Assembly (NCBI RefSeq): GCF_008386695.1 | Contig: NZ_VUOC01000004.1 | Location: forward strand, 1,366,327 to 1,430,326 | DNA from: Chitinophaga agrisoli | Lineage (GTDB): Bacteria; Bacteroidota; Bacteroidia; Chitinophagales; Chitinophagaceae | Direction of reading: 5' to 3' | Length of the DNA stretch: 64,000 nt | In this document: positions 36,877 to 48,348 of the stretch, piece by piece | Numbering within the stretch: the first letter of the stretch is position 1 | How the letters are laid out: every line of letters begins with the position of its first letter | The notes under the pieces: generated by a model | Told to the model about the DNA's origin: nothing | Databases searched by the model: none | Seen by the model: the letters and a program-made list of their open reading frames with translations, nothing else | Translations under genes and position numbers: made by a program

Positions 36877-38098
36877 ACCCCTTCGCCTGCAAAAACCGCC
36901 GTCCGGACAAAAATAGCAGCAACGCCAGCACCAATAGCCCGCCGGTGGTCATGACCACCGCCATAGTCAGGATGGATTTCTCAGATAATGCGCTTATTAA
37001 GGCAGACGAACCAGCCCCTACCATCATCTGCATGGAGCCCATTAACGCAGAAGCATCCCCCGCATCCTTATCCATGGGCGCCATTGCCAGGCTGGATGTA
37101 TTGGGAGAAATAAACCCTAAACAGGCTAACAGTGCGGCAATAAAACCTATAGTAACTGCCATGTTGTTTAATCCGGAAAAGCACGCGATAATAAAGATCA
37201 GTCCTATCCCTACCTGTATGGCGGCCGCTGTAAGGGCAATATTATGCATCTTAAACCGCTTTAGTGCCAGGTTGTTAAGCTGGCTTGCCAGCACAATCCC
37301 CATTGATATGGACCCAATGATCCAGCCAAACTGTTTTTGCTCCATATGAAAATGGTTCAGGAATACGGATGGCGCGCTGGCAATGTAGCCGAAAATACCT
37401 ATAGAACACAACGAACCTGCCAGGGTGTAGAACAGGAACTGACGGTTGCGTAACACCTCCCCAAAACTTTTGAGAATGAATCCCGGTTTAAGGGATACCT
37501 GCGGATCCGGCTCATGGCTTTCCGGCAACAGATAGTAAATGCCCGCCAGTACGATCAGCGCCAGTATGATCACCACCGCAAAAATGTACCGCCAGCCAAA
37601 TGTAGCTGCTATATAGCCGCCGGCCGTTGGCGCTATAAGCGGCGAAACAGATGTTACCAGCATCATCATGGAAAAGATCTGGGCGTTCTTTTCTACCGGA
37701 AAAAGATCGCGTACGATGGCGCGGGTGGCCACCATGCCTACGCATCCGCCAAGCGCCTGGAATAAACGCGCGGTAATGAGCAGGCAAACGGATGTTGAAA
37801 ATGCACATGCGGCGGCTGCCAATATGTATATTATCAACCCTGCATAGAGCGGCCGTTTCCTGCCAAAGCGCTCCAACAGCGGACCGTAAATGAGCTGACC
37901 TGCGGAAATACCCGCAAAGAATACGGACAGGGACAAGGTCACTTTGGATATTTCTGAATGCAGGTTACTTGCTATATCCGGGAATGCCGGTAAATACATA
38001 TCAATAGATAGCGGCCCAAGCGCCGTGAGCAGCCCCAGTACAACTACTACCACAGCCGTACTAACAGATTGTTTTCTTTCAAGGATCAATGTTTGCAT
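36875..38098 (-). CDS. Bcr/CflA-family multidrug efflux MFS transporter
   Basis: 407 residues with about 12 transmembrane helices. The family signatures are GPLSIDMYLPAFPDI in helix 1, the loop GPLLERFGRKRPL (about 70-85), and RLFQALGGCVGMVATRAIVRDLF (motif around the third to fourth helices). It is a proton-coupled drug exporter in the inner membrane. It is divergent from the isochorismatase-like gene; the shared 290-bp region has two 21-bp near-repeats with TAAG-N4-CTTA palindromes, suggesting joint regulation. Confidence 0.93.
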   Translation of the reverse strand: MQTLILERKQSVSTAVVVVVLGLLTALGPLSIDMYLPAFPDIASNLHSEISKVTLSLSVFFAGISAGQLIYGPLLERFGRKRPLYAGLIIYILAAAACAFSTSVCLLITARLFQALGGCVGMVATRAIVRDLFPVEKNAQIFSMMMLVTSVSPLIAPTAGGYIAATFGWRYIFAVVIILALIVLAGIYYLLPESHEPDPQVSLKPGFILKSFGEVLRNRQFLFYTLAGSLCSIGIFGYIASAPSVFLNHFHMEQKQFGWIIGSISMGIVLASQLNNLALKRFKMHNIALTAAAIQVGIGLIFIIACFSGLNNMAVTIGFIAALLACLGFISPNTSSLAMAPMDKDAGDASALMGSMQMMVGAGSSALISALSEKSILTMAVVMTTGGLLVLALLLFLSGRRFLQAKG

Positions 38099-38191
38099 TG
38101 CAGGTAAATTATAGTGGTTTAAAATGTAAAGTGGCGTTTAAACCGGTGTACCGCACAGGCACAAAACTCTGCTTTTAAACAAAGACCGTAA

Positions 38192-38303
38192 TTAAGTTTT
38201 CTTAAGTTTTTAGGAAATAGGAGATGATAGATTGGAAAGGGGCTAACTCCTGACGAAAAAAATTGCATAGCGCCATAAAACTAAGATTTCTTAAGTTTTT
38301 TGG
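38192..38303. promoter_or_regulatory. Two near-identical 21-bp operator-like repeats
   Basis: 38194-38214 and 38283-38303 match at 19 of 21 positions, and each contains a TAAG-N4-CTTA inverted repeat. They start 89 bp apart between the divergent efflux and isochorismatase-like genes. This fits a dimeric regulator binding at two sites. Confidence 0.5.
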
Positions 38304-38327
38304 TTGCAGGAAACCTGAGTTTTGCGA

Positions 38328-38346
38328 TGTCGGGAATTAACCGACA
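38328..38346. promoter_or_regulatory. Inverted repeat TGTCGG-N7-CCGACA
   Basis: A perfect 6-bp inverted repeat with a 7-bp spacer lies 42 bp upstream of the ATG of the isochorismatase-like gene. It could be an operator or a 5'-leader hairpin. Confidence 0.35.
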
Positions 38347-38388
38347 GCAAACTTTAAAAACAATTATCCTAATAAAAACTAATAGAAC

Positions 38389-38994
38389 ATGAACACACAA
38401 CCCTCAAAGCTTACAGCTGACAACTCCCTGGTAATTCTTATTGACCACCAGCCTGGTTTATTGATGAACAGCAAGACCACGGAGCCGCTGACAGTCAAGA
38501 ACAATGTGGTTGCATTCGCAAATGCCTTAAAAGTGTTGAATGTCCCCATCATTCTCACTATGCAGAGTCTTGGCGGTTTTGGCCCCATCATCAAAGATCT
38601 GGCGAATGCGTTGCCGGATCTGACTCCTGTTGACAGGACCATTATTGATGTCTGGCAAGAGCCTGCCATCCGCAAAATGATAGAAGATTCAGGCAAGACC
38701 CACATTATCCTTGGCGGCATCACGTTAGAGGTATGTGCTATGTTCCCCTCGCTTTCCCTGCGTGAAGCCGGCTACCAGGTGTATACAGTAATGGATATCT
38801 CCGGCAGCCAGAGCGCCGATATCGAAAAATGGGCATTACAGCGTTTGGTGCAGGCAGGCGCTATCCCGGTTAGTTTTACCGCTGTGTTAATGGAAATGCT
38901 GGCAGACAACGCCCATCCTCAGGCAGGCGCCGTTTATGGCGCATTAAGCGCAAGCTGGGGACTGCCTGCTCTCCTGGCAGAATACAACAATTGA
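38389..38994 (+). CDS. Isochorismatase-family cysteine hydrolase (YcaC-like)
   Basis: 201 residues. The fold is shown by LVILIDHQPG with Asp19, a middle strand IILTMQS, and the nucleophile Cys116 in GGITLEVCAMFP. The segment around VDRTIIDVW replaces the usual INAWD motif. The long C-terminal helix with WALQRLVQAGA is typical of YcaC-like proteins, whose substrates are unknown; relatives hydrolyse isochorismate or nicotinamide. It is divergent from an efflux pump, so a xenobiotic-response role is possible. Confidence 0.88.
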   Translation: MNTQPSKLTADNSLVILIDHQPGLLMNSKTTEPLTVKNNVVAFANALKVLNVPIILTMQSLGGFGPIIKDLANALPDLTPVDRTIIDVWQEPAIRKMIEDSGKTHIILGGITLEVCAMFPSLSLREAGYQVYTVMDISGSQSADIEKWALQRLVQAGAIPVSFTAVLMEMLADNAHPQAGAVYGALSASWGLPALLAEYNN

Positions 38995-39002
38995 TCTATA
39001 TA

Positions 39003-39035
39003 AACAGGCAGCTACCAGATAGGGAGCTGCCTGTT
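39003..39035. terminator. Bidirectional terminator between isochorismatase-like and gap genes
   Basis: AACAGGCAGCT (39003-39013) and AGCTGCCTGTT (39025-39035) form an 11-bp perfect stem with an 11-nt loop, placed between two convergent genes. The flanking T-rich bases are short on both sides. Confidence 0.7.
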
Positions 39036-39040
39036 AAATA

Positions 39041-40018
39041 CTACAGCATGCTCACCAGTTCTGCGATCCGGTTAGAGATACCAGTTTCATTATCATACCA
39101 GGATACTACCTTTACCAGCCTGCCAATGGCCCTGGTGAGCGTACCATCCACAATAGAGGAATGTGTGTTGCCAATAATATCTGACGATACCCATTGCTCT
39201 TCCGTATACTCTAAAATGCCTTTGAGCGAATTATCAGCATAATGTTTCAGCGTCTCGTTCAATTCCTTCGCAGACACTTCTTTCTTCAGGTTAATGGCCA
39301 GATCGCTGATGGAGCCATCCACTACGGGTACCCGGTAAGAGAAACCATCCATTTTTCCCTTTAATGCAGGCAACACCTCACTAATGGCCTTTGCGGCGCC
39401 GGTGGTGGTGGGAATGATGGAATAAGTGGCCGCGCGGGCCCTCCGTAGATCACGGTGCGGCGCGTCCTGCAGGTTCTGATCAGATGTAAAGGCATGCACG
39501 GTGGTCATAAAGCCGGTTTCAATGCCAAATTCCTTATCCAGGATATACAGTACGGGCGCAATACTACCGGTGGTACAGGAGGCGGTAGAATAGATTTCAT
39601 CCCCACCTATATTTTCGTCATTTATACCGCGCACAATGGTTTTAACGCCGCCGGTGGCCGGGGCAGTGATCAGCACTTTTTTTGCGCCGGCATTAATATG
39701 GGCCTGCGCCAGCTCTTTACTGGTGAACCTGCCGGTGGATTCAATCACCACGTCAATATCCAGCTCCTTCCAGGGCAGACCGGCGGGATCTTTTTCGCTG
39801 AACATGCGGATCTGTTTCCCATTAACCCCGATAGCGCCTCCTGCTACGGTTACTTCGCCAGGGAACCGGCCGTGTATCGTGTCATATTTCAGCAGATGGG
39901 CCAGGGTGGCCACATCTGTAAGGTCATTGATGGCTACAATTTCTACCTGGCTTTTGTTTTGCAGCGCACGAAGGGTCATCCGGCCGATACGGCCGAATCC
40001 ATTAATTGCAATTCTCAT
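39041..40018 (-). CDS. gap: Type I glyceraldehyde-3-phosphate dehydrogenase, divergent
   Basis: 325 residues. NAD-binding Rossmann motif INGFGRIGR, Asp32 after the second strand (AINDLTD, which favours NAD), active-site Cys148 in TASCTT and His175 in TTVHAF are all present. It converts glyceraldehyde 3-phosphate to 1,3-bisphosphoglycerate in glycolysis. Two strongly conserved places differ: the usual ASCTTNC is ASCTTGS, and the usual YDNEWGYS is YDNETGIS. This may be a secondary paralogue and not the main glycolytic enzyme. Single gene with a terminator downstream. Confidence 0.93.
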   Translation of the reverse strand: MRIAINGFGRIGRMTLRALQNKSQVEIVAINDLTDVATLAHLLKYDTIHGRFPGEVTVAGGAIGVNGKQIRMFSEKDPAGLPWKELDIDVVIESTGRFTSKELAQAHINAGAKKVLITAPATGGVKTIVRGINDENIGGDEIYSTASCTTGSIAPVLYILDKEFGIETGFMTTVHAFTSDQNLQDAPHRDLRRARAATYSIIPTTTGAAKAISEVLPALKGKMDGFSYRVPVVDGSISDLAINLKKEVSAKELNETLKHYADNSLKGILEYTEEQWVSSDIIGNTHSSIVDGTLTRAIGRLVKVVSWYDNETGISNRIAELVSML

Positions 40019-40089
40019 GTCTATTGATTTTTAACCACGCGGCTTACCGCCACGTCTTAATTGATTGGATTATATGTATAAGAGAGATC

Positions 40090-41109
40090 TCAGGAGGAAG
40101 ATGTCCGGAAGGTGCGGCGATAGTTCGAAGGTGTTGTCATTAAATGCCGCAGAAACGTTCTCCGCATGGAGACCAGTCCGCCAAGACCACATTTTTCCGC
40201 GATATGTTCCAGGCCCAGGTCCGTGTCTTCCAGGTATTTGCGCGCAGATTCCACCCTGAACTTCTCGATATATTTAGCGGGTGGCAGGCCCGTTTGTTTA
40301 TGAAAGACCCGGGTAAAATTCCGGGGGCTCATGCTCAGGTAGTTGGCTAAACGCACCACATCCAGCGGCTCATGTAAATGCTCATTTAACCAGGGGCGCA
40401 GTTTTTGCGCGAGCGCGGAGCTCTCAAATACCGGGAGTAAATTGCCAAATTGCAGCTGGCCGCCCGGCCGGGTCAGAAATACCACCAGCCGCCGGGCTAC
40501 CGCGAGGGCCACCTCTTTCCCATGATCCTGCTCTACAAGGGCGAGTGCAAGATCAATGCCGGCGCTGGCGCCGCCGGAAGTATAAATTGGCCCGTCCTGG
40601 ATGTGAAAAGCATCGCTATCCACTTTTACCAGGGGATAGCTGCTCTCTAACCGCTGACACATTTCCCAGTGGGTAGTAGCCCGCCGGCCGTTCAGCAACC
40701 CTGCTTTTGCCAGTGAAAAAGCGCCGCCGCATATGGACCCGATCCTCCGGGTATGTTGTTTTTCCAATTTTGCGAGCCAGCGGTAAAACTCCGCATACTC
40801 CGCACTGTCCATGTTTTGAAAATCGTTGCCGGCCACCAGTACCGTATCCACCGGTCCTTTAATATCAAAAAAACTATGCCTGCAGTTGATCTCCATACCG
40901 GAGCTACTGATCCCCCTGGTCTTCCGGGTGGGAGATACAATGGACACATCGTAACCATGTGATGAGCCGGCGCCCATCAAAATCCTGTCTGCAAGGTTAA
41001 AGACATCATATGGCCCCGCAACATGCATCACGAAATTGGAGGGCATCATCACGATGATGACCCTTTTTCGTGCCTGCACCGGGCTTATCTGTATTTTACC
41101 GCCCTTCAT
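40090..41109 (-). CDS. GlxA-type transcriptional regulator (DJ-1/PfpI + AraC)
   Basis: 339 residues. The first 200 residues are a DJ-1/PfpI-like amidotransferase fold with the elbow SICGGAFSLAKAGLLNGRRATTHW near residues 135-160. The AraC helix-turn-helix pair occupies the last 100 residues (LANYLSMSPRNFTRVFHKQTGLPPAKYIE, LEHIAEKCGLGGLVSMRRTF). Members activate amino-acid or stress genes in response to a small ligand. The target is unknown; it is adjacent to gap on the same strand (72 bp upstream of its start). Confidence 0.92.
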   Translation of the reverse strand: MKGGKIQISPVQARKRVIIVMMPSNFVMHVAGPYDVFNLADRILMGAGSSHGYDVSIVSPTRKTRGISSSGMEINCRHSFFDIKGPVDTVLVAGNDFQNMDSAEYAEFYRWLAKLEKQHTRRIGSICGGAFSLAKAGLLNGRRATTHWEMCQRLESSYPLVKVDSDAFHIQDGPIYTSGGASAGIDLALALVEQDHGKEVALAVARRLVVFLTRPGGQLQFGNLLPVFESSALAQKLRPWLNEHLHEPLDVVRLANYLSMSPRNFTRVFHKQTGLPPAKYIEKFRVESARKYLEDTDLGLEHIAEKCGLGGLVSMRRTFLRHLMTTPSNYRRTFRTSSS

Positions 41110-41242
41110 ACTGCTAAATTACGCCAAAACCTCCCTGTCACAAAGGACATAAATTATACAGTTTAGGCCATTATCTAAAACTGTTCCTGCGCCCCCTCCA
41201 TTTTTCTCAGGGATTTATGCGGTCAGTTTCTGCATTTAATAT

Positions 41243-41261
41243 TATCTTAGTAACTAAGATA
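41243..41261 (+). promoter_or_regulatory. Palindromic operator in front of the MarR gene
   Basis: TATCTTAGT-A-ACTAAGATA is a perfect 9-bp inverted repeat around one base, ending 21 bp before the MarR ATG. Its position is that of an autoregulatory MarR operator. Confidence 0.6.
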
Positions 41262-41282
41262 TTTACCAGATAAGATATATCG

Positions 41283-41738
41283 ATGAAAAACGACCTACTC
41301 ACACAGATAAGGAAACTCAGCCAGGCATATGCCTACACCTCTATCCAGATGCATGAAGCCGTGGGCAGGAAGGCCGGCCTCTCAGGAACAGACCATAAGT
41401 ACCTGGGCTTTCTTATGCAAAAAGGACAAATGACAGCCGGCGAGCTCTCTACCCTCACAGGTCTTACTACAGGCGCTGTTACGGGTTTAATAGACAGGTT
41501 TGAAAAGAAAAAACTGGTGAAAAGACAATTTGCGGAAGACGACAGGCGGAAGGTGATCATCAAACCTAACACAGATAAAATAATGGCGCTGTTAGCTCCG
41601 CTTTATAAGGAATTCAGAAGCAAATCAGCAAAATTGATGGCCTCGTTTTCTGATAAGGAGCTCAAGGTGCTGGAAGCCTATTTTTCCAAAGCCATTGAAA
41701 TAATGGACGAAACAACGAATAAACTCAACAGCAAATAA
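41283..41738 (+). CDS. MarR-family transcriptional regulator
   Basis: 151 residues. The winged helix is clear: KAGLSGTDHKYLGFLMQKGQ, GELSTLTGLTTGAVTGLIDRFEKKKLVKR with the recognition helix, and wing residues AEDDRRKVIIKP (DxRxx motif). The terminal helices form the dimer interface. It is 12 bp upstream of the rifamycin phosphotransferase gene on the same strand, so it probably represses that operon and itself through the palindrome at 41243, responding to a drug ligand. Confidence 0.92.
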   Translation: MKNDLLTQIRKLSQAYAYTSIQMHEAVGRKAGLSGTDHKYLGFLMQKGQMTAGELSTLTGLTTGAVTGLIDRFEKKKLVKRQFAEDDRRKVIIKPNTDKIMALLAPLYKEFRSKSAKLMASFSDKELKVLEAYFSKAIEIMDETTNKLNSK

Positions 41739-44354
<2,616 letters not shown>

Positions 44355-44403
44355 ACAGACTATCCTTTTCAGCTCATTTTTGTGTACCATACGGCACTTG
44401 CTG

Positions 44404-44985
44404 TTATTGGTACCCCTTGCTGAGCAAATACTTAGCTCCGGCGTCAAAAGCCTCCGGGGATGGGATAAAAAACGCAAAGGTATCCGCGAGGCGGTTGGTT
44501 ATATTAAAGGAAAAACAAACGGCCAGCGCGTCTTCAATCTGCTCAGGAGATACGCCCGCAGCCAGCACCGCGCGCATGTCCTCCGCTGTGACAGTATGCT
44601 CCCGGGTTAGCTTACCTAACATCCGCAGCGTAGCGCGCAGTGGCTCCGCTACCGGGGCCGTTTCCAGGTCCTGCAGCACTTTGGCCACTTTTGTGCTGTC
44701 ATTATATGCCCTGGACGAAGTTGCGGTATGGGCCTTGATGCAAAAATCACATTGGTTCAGGCTCGAAACATAAGCGGCCATCAATTCCCGGTCGCCAACA
44801 GACCAGGATGAGGGGCCACGCATAGCCCTATGCGTAAACTTCTTTGCCGGCGTTCCATAAAAATCCGGACGGTAAAATACCAGTTTTGCGGCGTCTGGTA
44901 ACGGGTAGCCGGAGAACGCCTTTATAATTGAGAACAACAATTTAGCGGTAAGGGTGTACCCCTTATTAAGCACATTAAGACGCAT
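44404..44985 (-). CDS. Carboxymuconolactone decarboxylase/AhpD-like protein
   Basis: 193 residues, all helical. The AhpD-type redox motif CDFCIKAH is present at about residues 79-86, preceded by DRELMAAYVSSLNQ. Family members reduce peroxides through a CxxC pair and a proton-relay His, or act as decarboxylases. It overlaps the start of the smaller related gene by 11 bp, so the two are translated together and probably form one complex. Confidence 0.85.
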   Translation of the reverse strand: MRLNVLNKGYTLTAKLLFSIIKAFSGYPLPDAAKLVFYRPDFYGTPAKKFTHRAMRGPSSWSVGDRELMAAYVSSLNQCDFCIKAHTATSSRAYNDSTKVAKVLQDLETAPVAEPLRATLRMLGKLTREHTVTAEDMRAVLAAGVSPEQIEDALAVCFSFNITNRLADTFAFFIPSPEAFDAGAKYLLSKGYQ

Positions 44986-45319
44986 GTTCCCCTCCTTCTT
45001 TTACTGCTGCCGCCAACGCAGCCAATCCAGTTTCATACTGCCGGGAAGCCTCGCCTGCCGCTGCGCAAACGATCAGCTCAAATACCTGGTCTTCGCTGAT
45101 GCCTGCTTTCTCTACCGCATTTACATCACTGTCCGTGACTTTATAGGCGTGCTGTGCAATTTTATCCGTCAGAACGGATAATGCGGGCGGTAAACCGCCA
45201 TTGTTTTCAAATACCGCCTGTCGCAGTTCCTGTGAGCTATGCCCTTTTCCCGTCAGCAGGCGGCTAATAAGATCTCCGTACAGCTGTCTGTAGCCAGTAT
45301 TAACTTTTCTTGTTTCCAT
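44975..45319 (-). CDS. Small carboxymuconolactone decarboxylase-like protein without CxxC
   Basis: 114 residues with the helical core of the CMD family (SVLTDKIAQHAYKVTDSDVNAVEKAGISEDQVFELIVCAAAGEA). It lacks the CxxxxxC or CxxC motif of active AhpD proteins, so it may be a structural partner of the larger protein encoded immediately downstream (11-bp overlap). A near-consensus -7 box (CAAAGATG on the + strand) lies just upstream of its start. Confidence 0.75.
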   Translation of the reverse strand: METRKVNTGYRQLYGDLISRLLTGKGHSSQELRQAVFENNGGLPPALSVLTDKIAQHAYKVTDSDVNAVEKAGISEDQVFELIVCAAAGEASRQYETGLAALAAAVKEGGEHAS

Positions 45320-45392
45320 CAGTATCCGTATTAAGGTCCTTTATGCAAAGATGAAAAAAACTGCCAGTGGAAAATTGTAAAAATCGGAAGTG

Positions 45393-46217
45393 TTATCCCT
45401 TGTAAAATAGCCGTCCAAACTCATTTTCTGATTTAACGTATTTGAGTGGTGACGAACCGGTAAACCGTTTAAACTCCTTTATAAAATGGGCCTGGTCATA
45501 GAAATAATCGTATAGTTTATCCTTAAAAGCATGCTCATGCCCTCTTGCCCACGGCGCGTAGATCCGCTGAAACCGGATGATGGAGGAGAGATTTTTGGGA
45601 CTAAGCCCCACTTTATCCATGAACTTATCATAGAGCCACCGGCTGCTGTACCCGGTTTTGCTTTGCAGTGCGCCCACGGTGATCATTCCATTCGACTTTT
45701 TTATGCAGTCTATACAGTAGTCGATCACCGCATCCGCCTGCGACAGGCGAAGCATGCTGATCAGGTATTGCTGGACAATTTGCAGCTTTTGAGGGATCGA
45801 TGGGTGGTTTGCGATCCTCTCCTGCACGTCGCGGGCTGTTTTGCCCAGCACATCTTCCAGCAGGAAGATCCTGTTTTTTATGGCAGATTGCGGCAACTGG
45901 AAGAAACGGTAGGCGCCTACCGGCGAAAATTCTATCCCAATATTGCCTGACGGGGCGTCTTCCTCCAGGTCGATAATAGCAGGAATATCGCCGATCCCGA
46001 TCAGGGTAAGGCGGGACTCTTTTGACAGGTAGAACATCTCCGTGTTCCTTCCGGAAACGCCGTTCTTAAAAGGGATCGTCAGCTTCACCATGCCATTGGG
46101 CACGATCAGGCGCATATCTTCCGCAGGTACGCGCCCGCTGCTTTCGAAAACCCAGATCTTACTAACATATCCTTTAAGCTGCGGATGAGGTTTGATAGGC
46201 GTCAGTTGCATTCTCAT
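45393..46217 (-). CDS. AraC-family transcriptional regulator
   Basis: 274 residues. The N-terminal half is a ligand-binding beta barrel of the DUF6597 type (HPQLKGYVSKIWVFES, LIVPNGMVKLTIPF). The AraC HTH pair is in the last 100 residues (MITVGALQSKTGYSSRWLYDKFMDKVGLSPKNL, and a second helix ending YDQAHFIKEFKRFTGSSPLKY). It probably controls the AhpD-like pair downstream, but this is positional inference. A TATTTTTG box on the minus strand lies about 45 nt upstream of the start. Confidence 0.9.
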   Translation of the reverse strand: MRMQLTPIKPHPQLKGYVSKIWVFESSGRVPAEDMRLIVPNGMVKLTIPFKNGVSGRNTEMFYLSKESRLTLIGIGDIPAIIDLEEDAPSGNIGIEFSPVGAYRFFQLPQSAIKNRIFLLEDVLGKTARDVQERIANHPSIPQKLQIVQQYLISMLRLSQADAVIDYCIDCIKKSNGMITVGALQSKTGYSSRWLYDKFMDKVGLSPKNLSSIIRFQRIYAPWARGHEHAFKDKLYDYFYDQAHFIKEFKRFTGSSPLKYVKSENEFGRLFYKG

Positions 46218-46295
46218 TTCCCTGTGGGTTTACAGTAGGCATGAGGCCATGCCCGTTTTCAAAAATACAAAACAACTGCGCGATCTCCTACCTCT

Positions 46296-47291
46296 TTACT
46301 GCGCTTTTGAGATCGCTTCTTCCGCGGCTTGCAGCTCCTGCCCTGCCGCAGTTTCCAGATCTGGTTGTACGCCCTCCTGTTCCCAGTTCTGATGCGTGCC
46401 CGGCAAGGTAGGCGCTGCTGTGGAAATGGATACATACACGTGATCATTCACGGGGTAAAAAGTATTCATATTGGCGGCGCCGGCAGACCGCTGGCCCACC
46501 ACGGTAGCGCGTTTACTGGCCTGTAAGGTGTAAGTAAAAGCTTCCGCGGCGGATGCGGTCGTCTTACTCACCAGGATATACAGCGGCCCTTTATATTTAT
46601 CTTGTGTTAACCAGGGCACGGTCTTCAAGGTTTCCATATTACCGGCGCGGTTCTTTATCTCCAGCAAGGGTTTGTTGGCAGGCAGGAAATAGCTCTCCAT
46701 TACCGGGCCTATATTACTACCTCCGCCATGGTTTTCGCGCAGGTCAATGATCAGGGCGCGGGTATTGGCCACCAGCTGCATGGCCGCATAGGCTACTGCC
46801 AGGCTTTTTACAGAGATATTGAACTGCGTAAGCTTAATATATCCCAGGTTGCCGGGCAGTATACGCACCTCTTCAAAACCATAGTTCCGGTCGCGCGCGG
46901 CCGGCCCTTCAAAGAACAGCGCATCATCTTCTTCCGGCTCGCCGCTGGTATCTGTGCGTACCTGTTGTAAGGACCGGGCCAATGCCGGGTCATAGCGCAC
47001 ATATAAATGCCGGTCATGGCCAATACTTCTTAACAACCGGGTGCCAATGGAATCAAACGCTTGCCAGCTGCGCACCTGGTCCAGCGCTCCTTTTTTACAG
47101 GCCTCCTGCCATGCAGCGGCGATCTGATGGCCTTTGTCTTCAAATACGTAATGCGCGCGCAGTTGCGCCGCTATCTTTTCCACTGCCGGGTTGATCTCTT
47201 TAACATTCAGCGGCGCCTCCTGGGCAAAAACTGTCAGTACAGAAAACAGCGCCGCTGTTATCAGCAGGCCACTTTGTTGCATACGGTACAT
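46296..47291 (-). CDS. S41-family peptidase, secreted
   Basis: 331 residues from the ATG at 47291 (or 47282), which places a signal peptide next (LLITAALFSVLTVFAQ). The S41B/tricorn-core fold shows in LGYIKLTQFN, ALIIDLRENHGGGSNIGPVMESYFLP and the catalytic Ser region KTTASAAEAFTYTLQASKRATVVGQRSAG. There is no PDZ domain. Such enzymes degrade peptides or proteins in the periplasm. It lies between two AraC-type genes on the same strand. Confidence 0.85.
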   Translation of the reverse strand: MYRMQQSGLLITAALFSVLTVFAQEAPLNVKEINPAVEKIAAQLRAHYVFEDKGHQIAAAWQEACKKGALDQVRSWQAFDSIGTRLLRSIGHDRHLYVRYDPALARSLQQVRTDTSGEPEEDDALFFEGPAARDRNYGFEEVRILPGNLGYIKLTQFNISVKSLAVAYAAMQLVANTRALIIDLRENHGGGSNIGPVMESYFLPANKPLLEIKNRAGNMETLKTVPWLTQDKYKGPLYILVSKTTASAAEAFTYTLQASKRATVVGQRSAGAANMNTFYPVNDHVYVSISTAAPTLPGTHQNWEQEGVQPDLETAAGQELQAAEEAISKAQ

Positions 47292-47295
47292 AGTT

Positions 47296-47319
47296 ACTTT
47301 GTTTTTCGTAGTACAAAGT
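47296..47319 (-). promoter_or_regulatory. Inverted repeat at the S41 peptidase start
   Basis: ACTTTGT (47296-47302) and ACAAAGT (47313-47319) form a 7-bp inverted repeat just upstream of the ATG at 47291. It could be an operator for the neighbouring AraC regulator. Weak evidence. Confidence 0.3.
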
Positions 47320-47361
47320 TCTTGTAGATACCTCCTGGAAAATAGTATAAAATTAGCCGGA

Positions 47362-48144
47362 TCACAGCTGCTGCCAGGCTTTGGGCAACATGCCGGTAAC
47401 AGATTTGAATGCCTTGATAAAATGGCTTTGGTCCGCAAACCCGCAGGCATAGGCTACCGCGCCCAGCGACAGATCCGGGCGGCGCATCAGCGGCAAGGCC
47501 CGCTCTATTCTTATCAGGCGCATGTATTCGCCCAGGGTACAGGAGAAATAACGGGGAAAATACTTGGAGATAGTGACCGGGTGCACATACAGGACATTGG
47601 AAAGATCCCGCAGGGATAGTGTCTCATCCCAGCGGTCATTCAACAGCATACGCAGCTCCGCTATCCAGGGCGGCCGGCGGCCGCCTTTATCAGGCAGGGA
47701 GGCCCTGCTGAAAAGATGCAGCAATAACGCCTCCATGGCAGCGCCCGTACAATCGTCGTTTATCCTGCTTTCCCGGTACATTTTAAGCAGGGTGGCGCCA
47801 ATGCCGGGGGTGTGCTCCAATACGGCCATATCCAGCGCATACTGGCTTAAAAACGGCGCTGTTACAGAGAGGTTGATGTTCCGGGAAGGATGTAACGTAT
47901 GCAGGTTCCGGTGCAGCTCTCCGCTGTTGTACCAGATAGCCATGCCGGGGCGCGCCTCCTGCTCGCTGCTTTTGCGCTGCTCCAGGTTACCGCCATGCAC
48001 CACAAAGCTGATATGATGGTTTTCATGACAATGCCAGCCTTCAAATACTTTATGATGGTACGCCGTTTCGCTGATCACCATACTGCCGGTCTCAAAGCGG
48101 TAAATATCGGCGCCAAGGTAGGTATGTTTGTCTAGTGTGAGCAT
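47362..48144 (-). CDS. AraC-family transcriptional regulator with cupin-like sensor
   Basis: 260 residues. A cupin-like N-terminal domain has the metal-type motif GWHCHENHHISFVVHGG (about 36-52) and GELHRNLHT (about 75-83). Two AraC HTHs are at about 165-255 (LRDLSNVLYVHPVTISKYFPRYFSC and YACGFADQSHFIKAFKSVTG). It is probably an activator that senses a small molecule. A TATTTTTG -7 box lies 15 nt upstream of its start, which implies a very short leader. Confidence 0.92.
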   Translation of the reverse strand: MLTLDKHTYLGADIYRFETGSMVISETAYHHKVFEGWHCHENHHISFVVHGGNLEQRKSSEQEARPGMAIWYNSGELHRNLHTLHPSRNINLSVTAPFLSQYALDMAVLEHTPGIGATLLKMYRESRINDDCTGAAMEALLLHLFSRASLPDKGGRRPPWIAELRMLLNDRWDETLSLRDLSNVLYVHPVTISKYFPRYFSCTLGEYMRLIRIERALPLMRRPDLSLGAVAYACGFADQSHFIKAFKSVTGMLPKAWQQL

Positions 48145-48243
48145 TCCTTACTTAGATGCAAAAATACACGAAATCCACACAGCCGGAAAGGCTGCCGGAA
48201 AACGCCTTTATTCCACAACATGATAAATAATTTAAATATTTCA

Positions 48244-48251
48244 TATATTTG
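48244..48251 (+). promoter_or_regulatory. -7 box upstream of the lipoprotein gene
   Basis: TATATTTG matches TAnnTTTG exactly, 97 nt before the ATG at 48349. No clear -33 TTG is seen, so this is a candidate only. Confidence 0.4.
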
Positions 48252-48348
48252 CGGCCGCAATAATGCAAGTGCTTAACCTTTTTTCAAATAACAATAACCC
48301 ATAACATTTTTATTCTCAACATTTAAACCCGTATTGACACAACATCCT

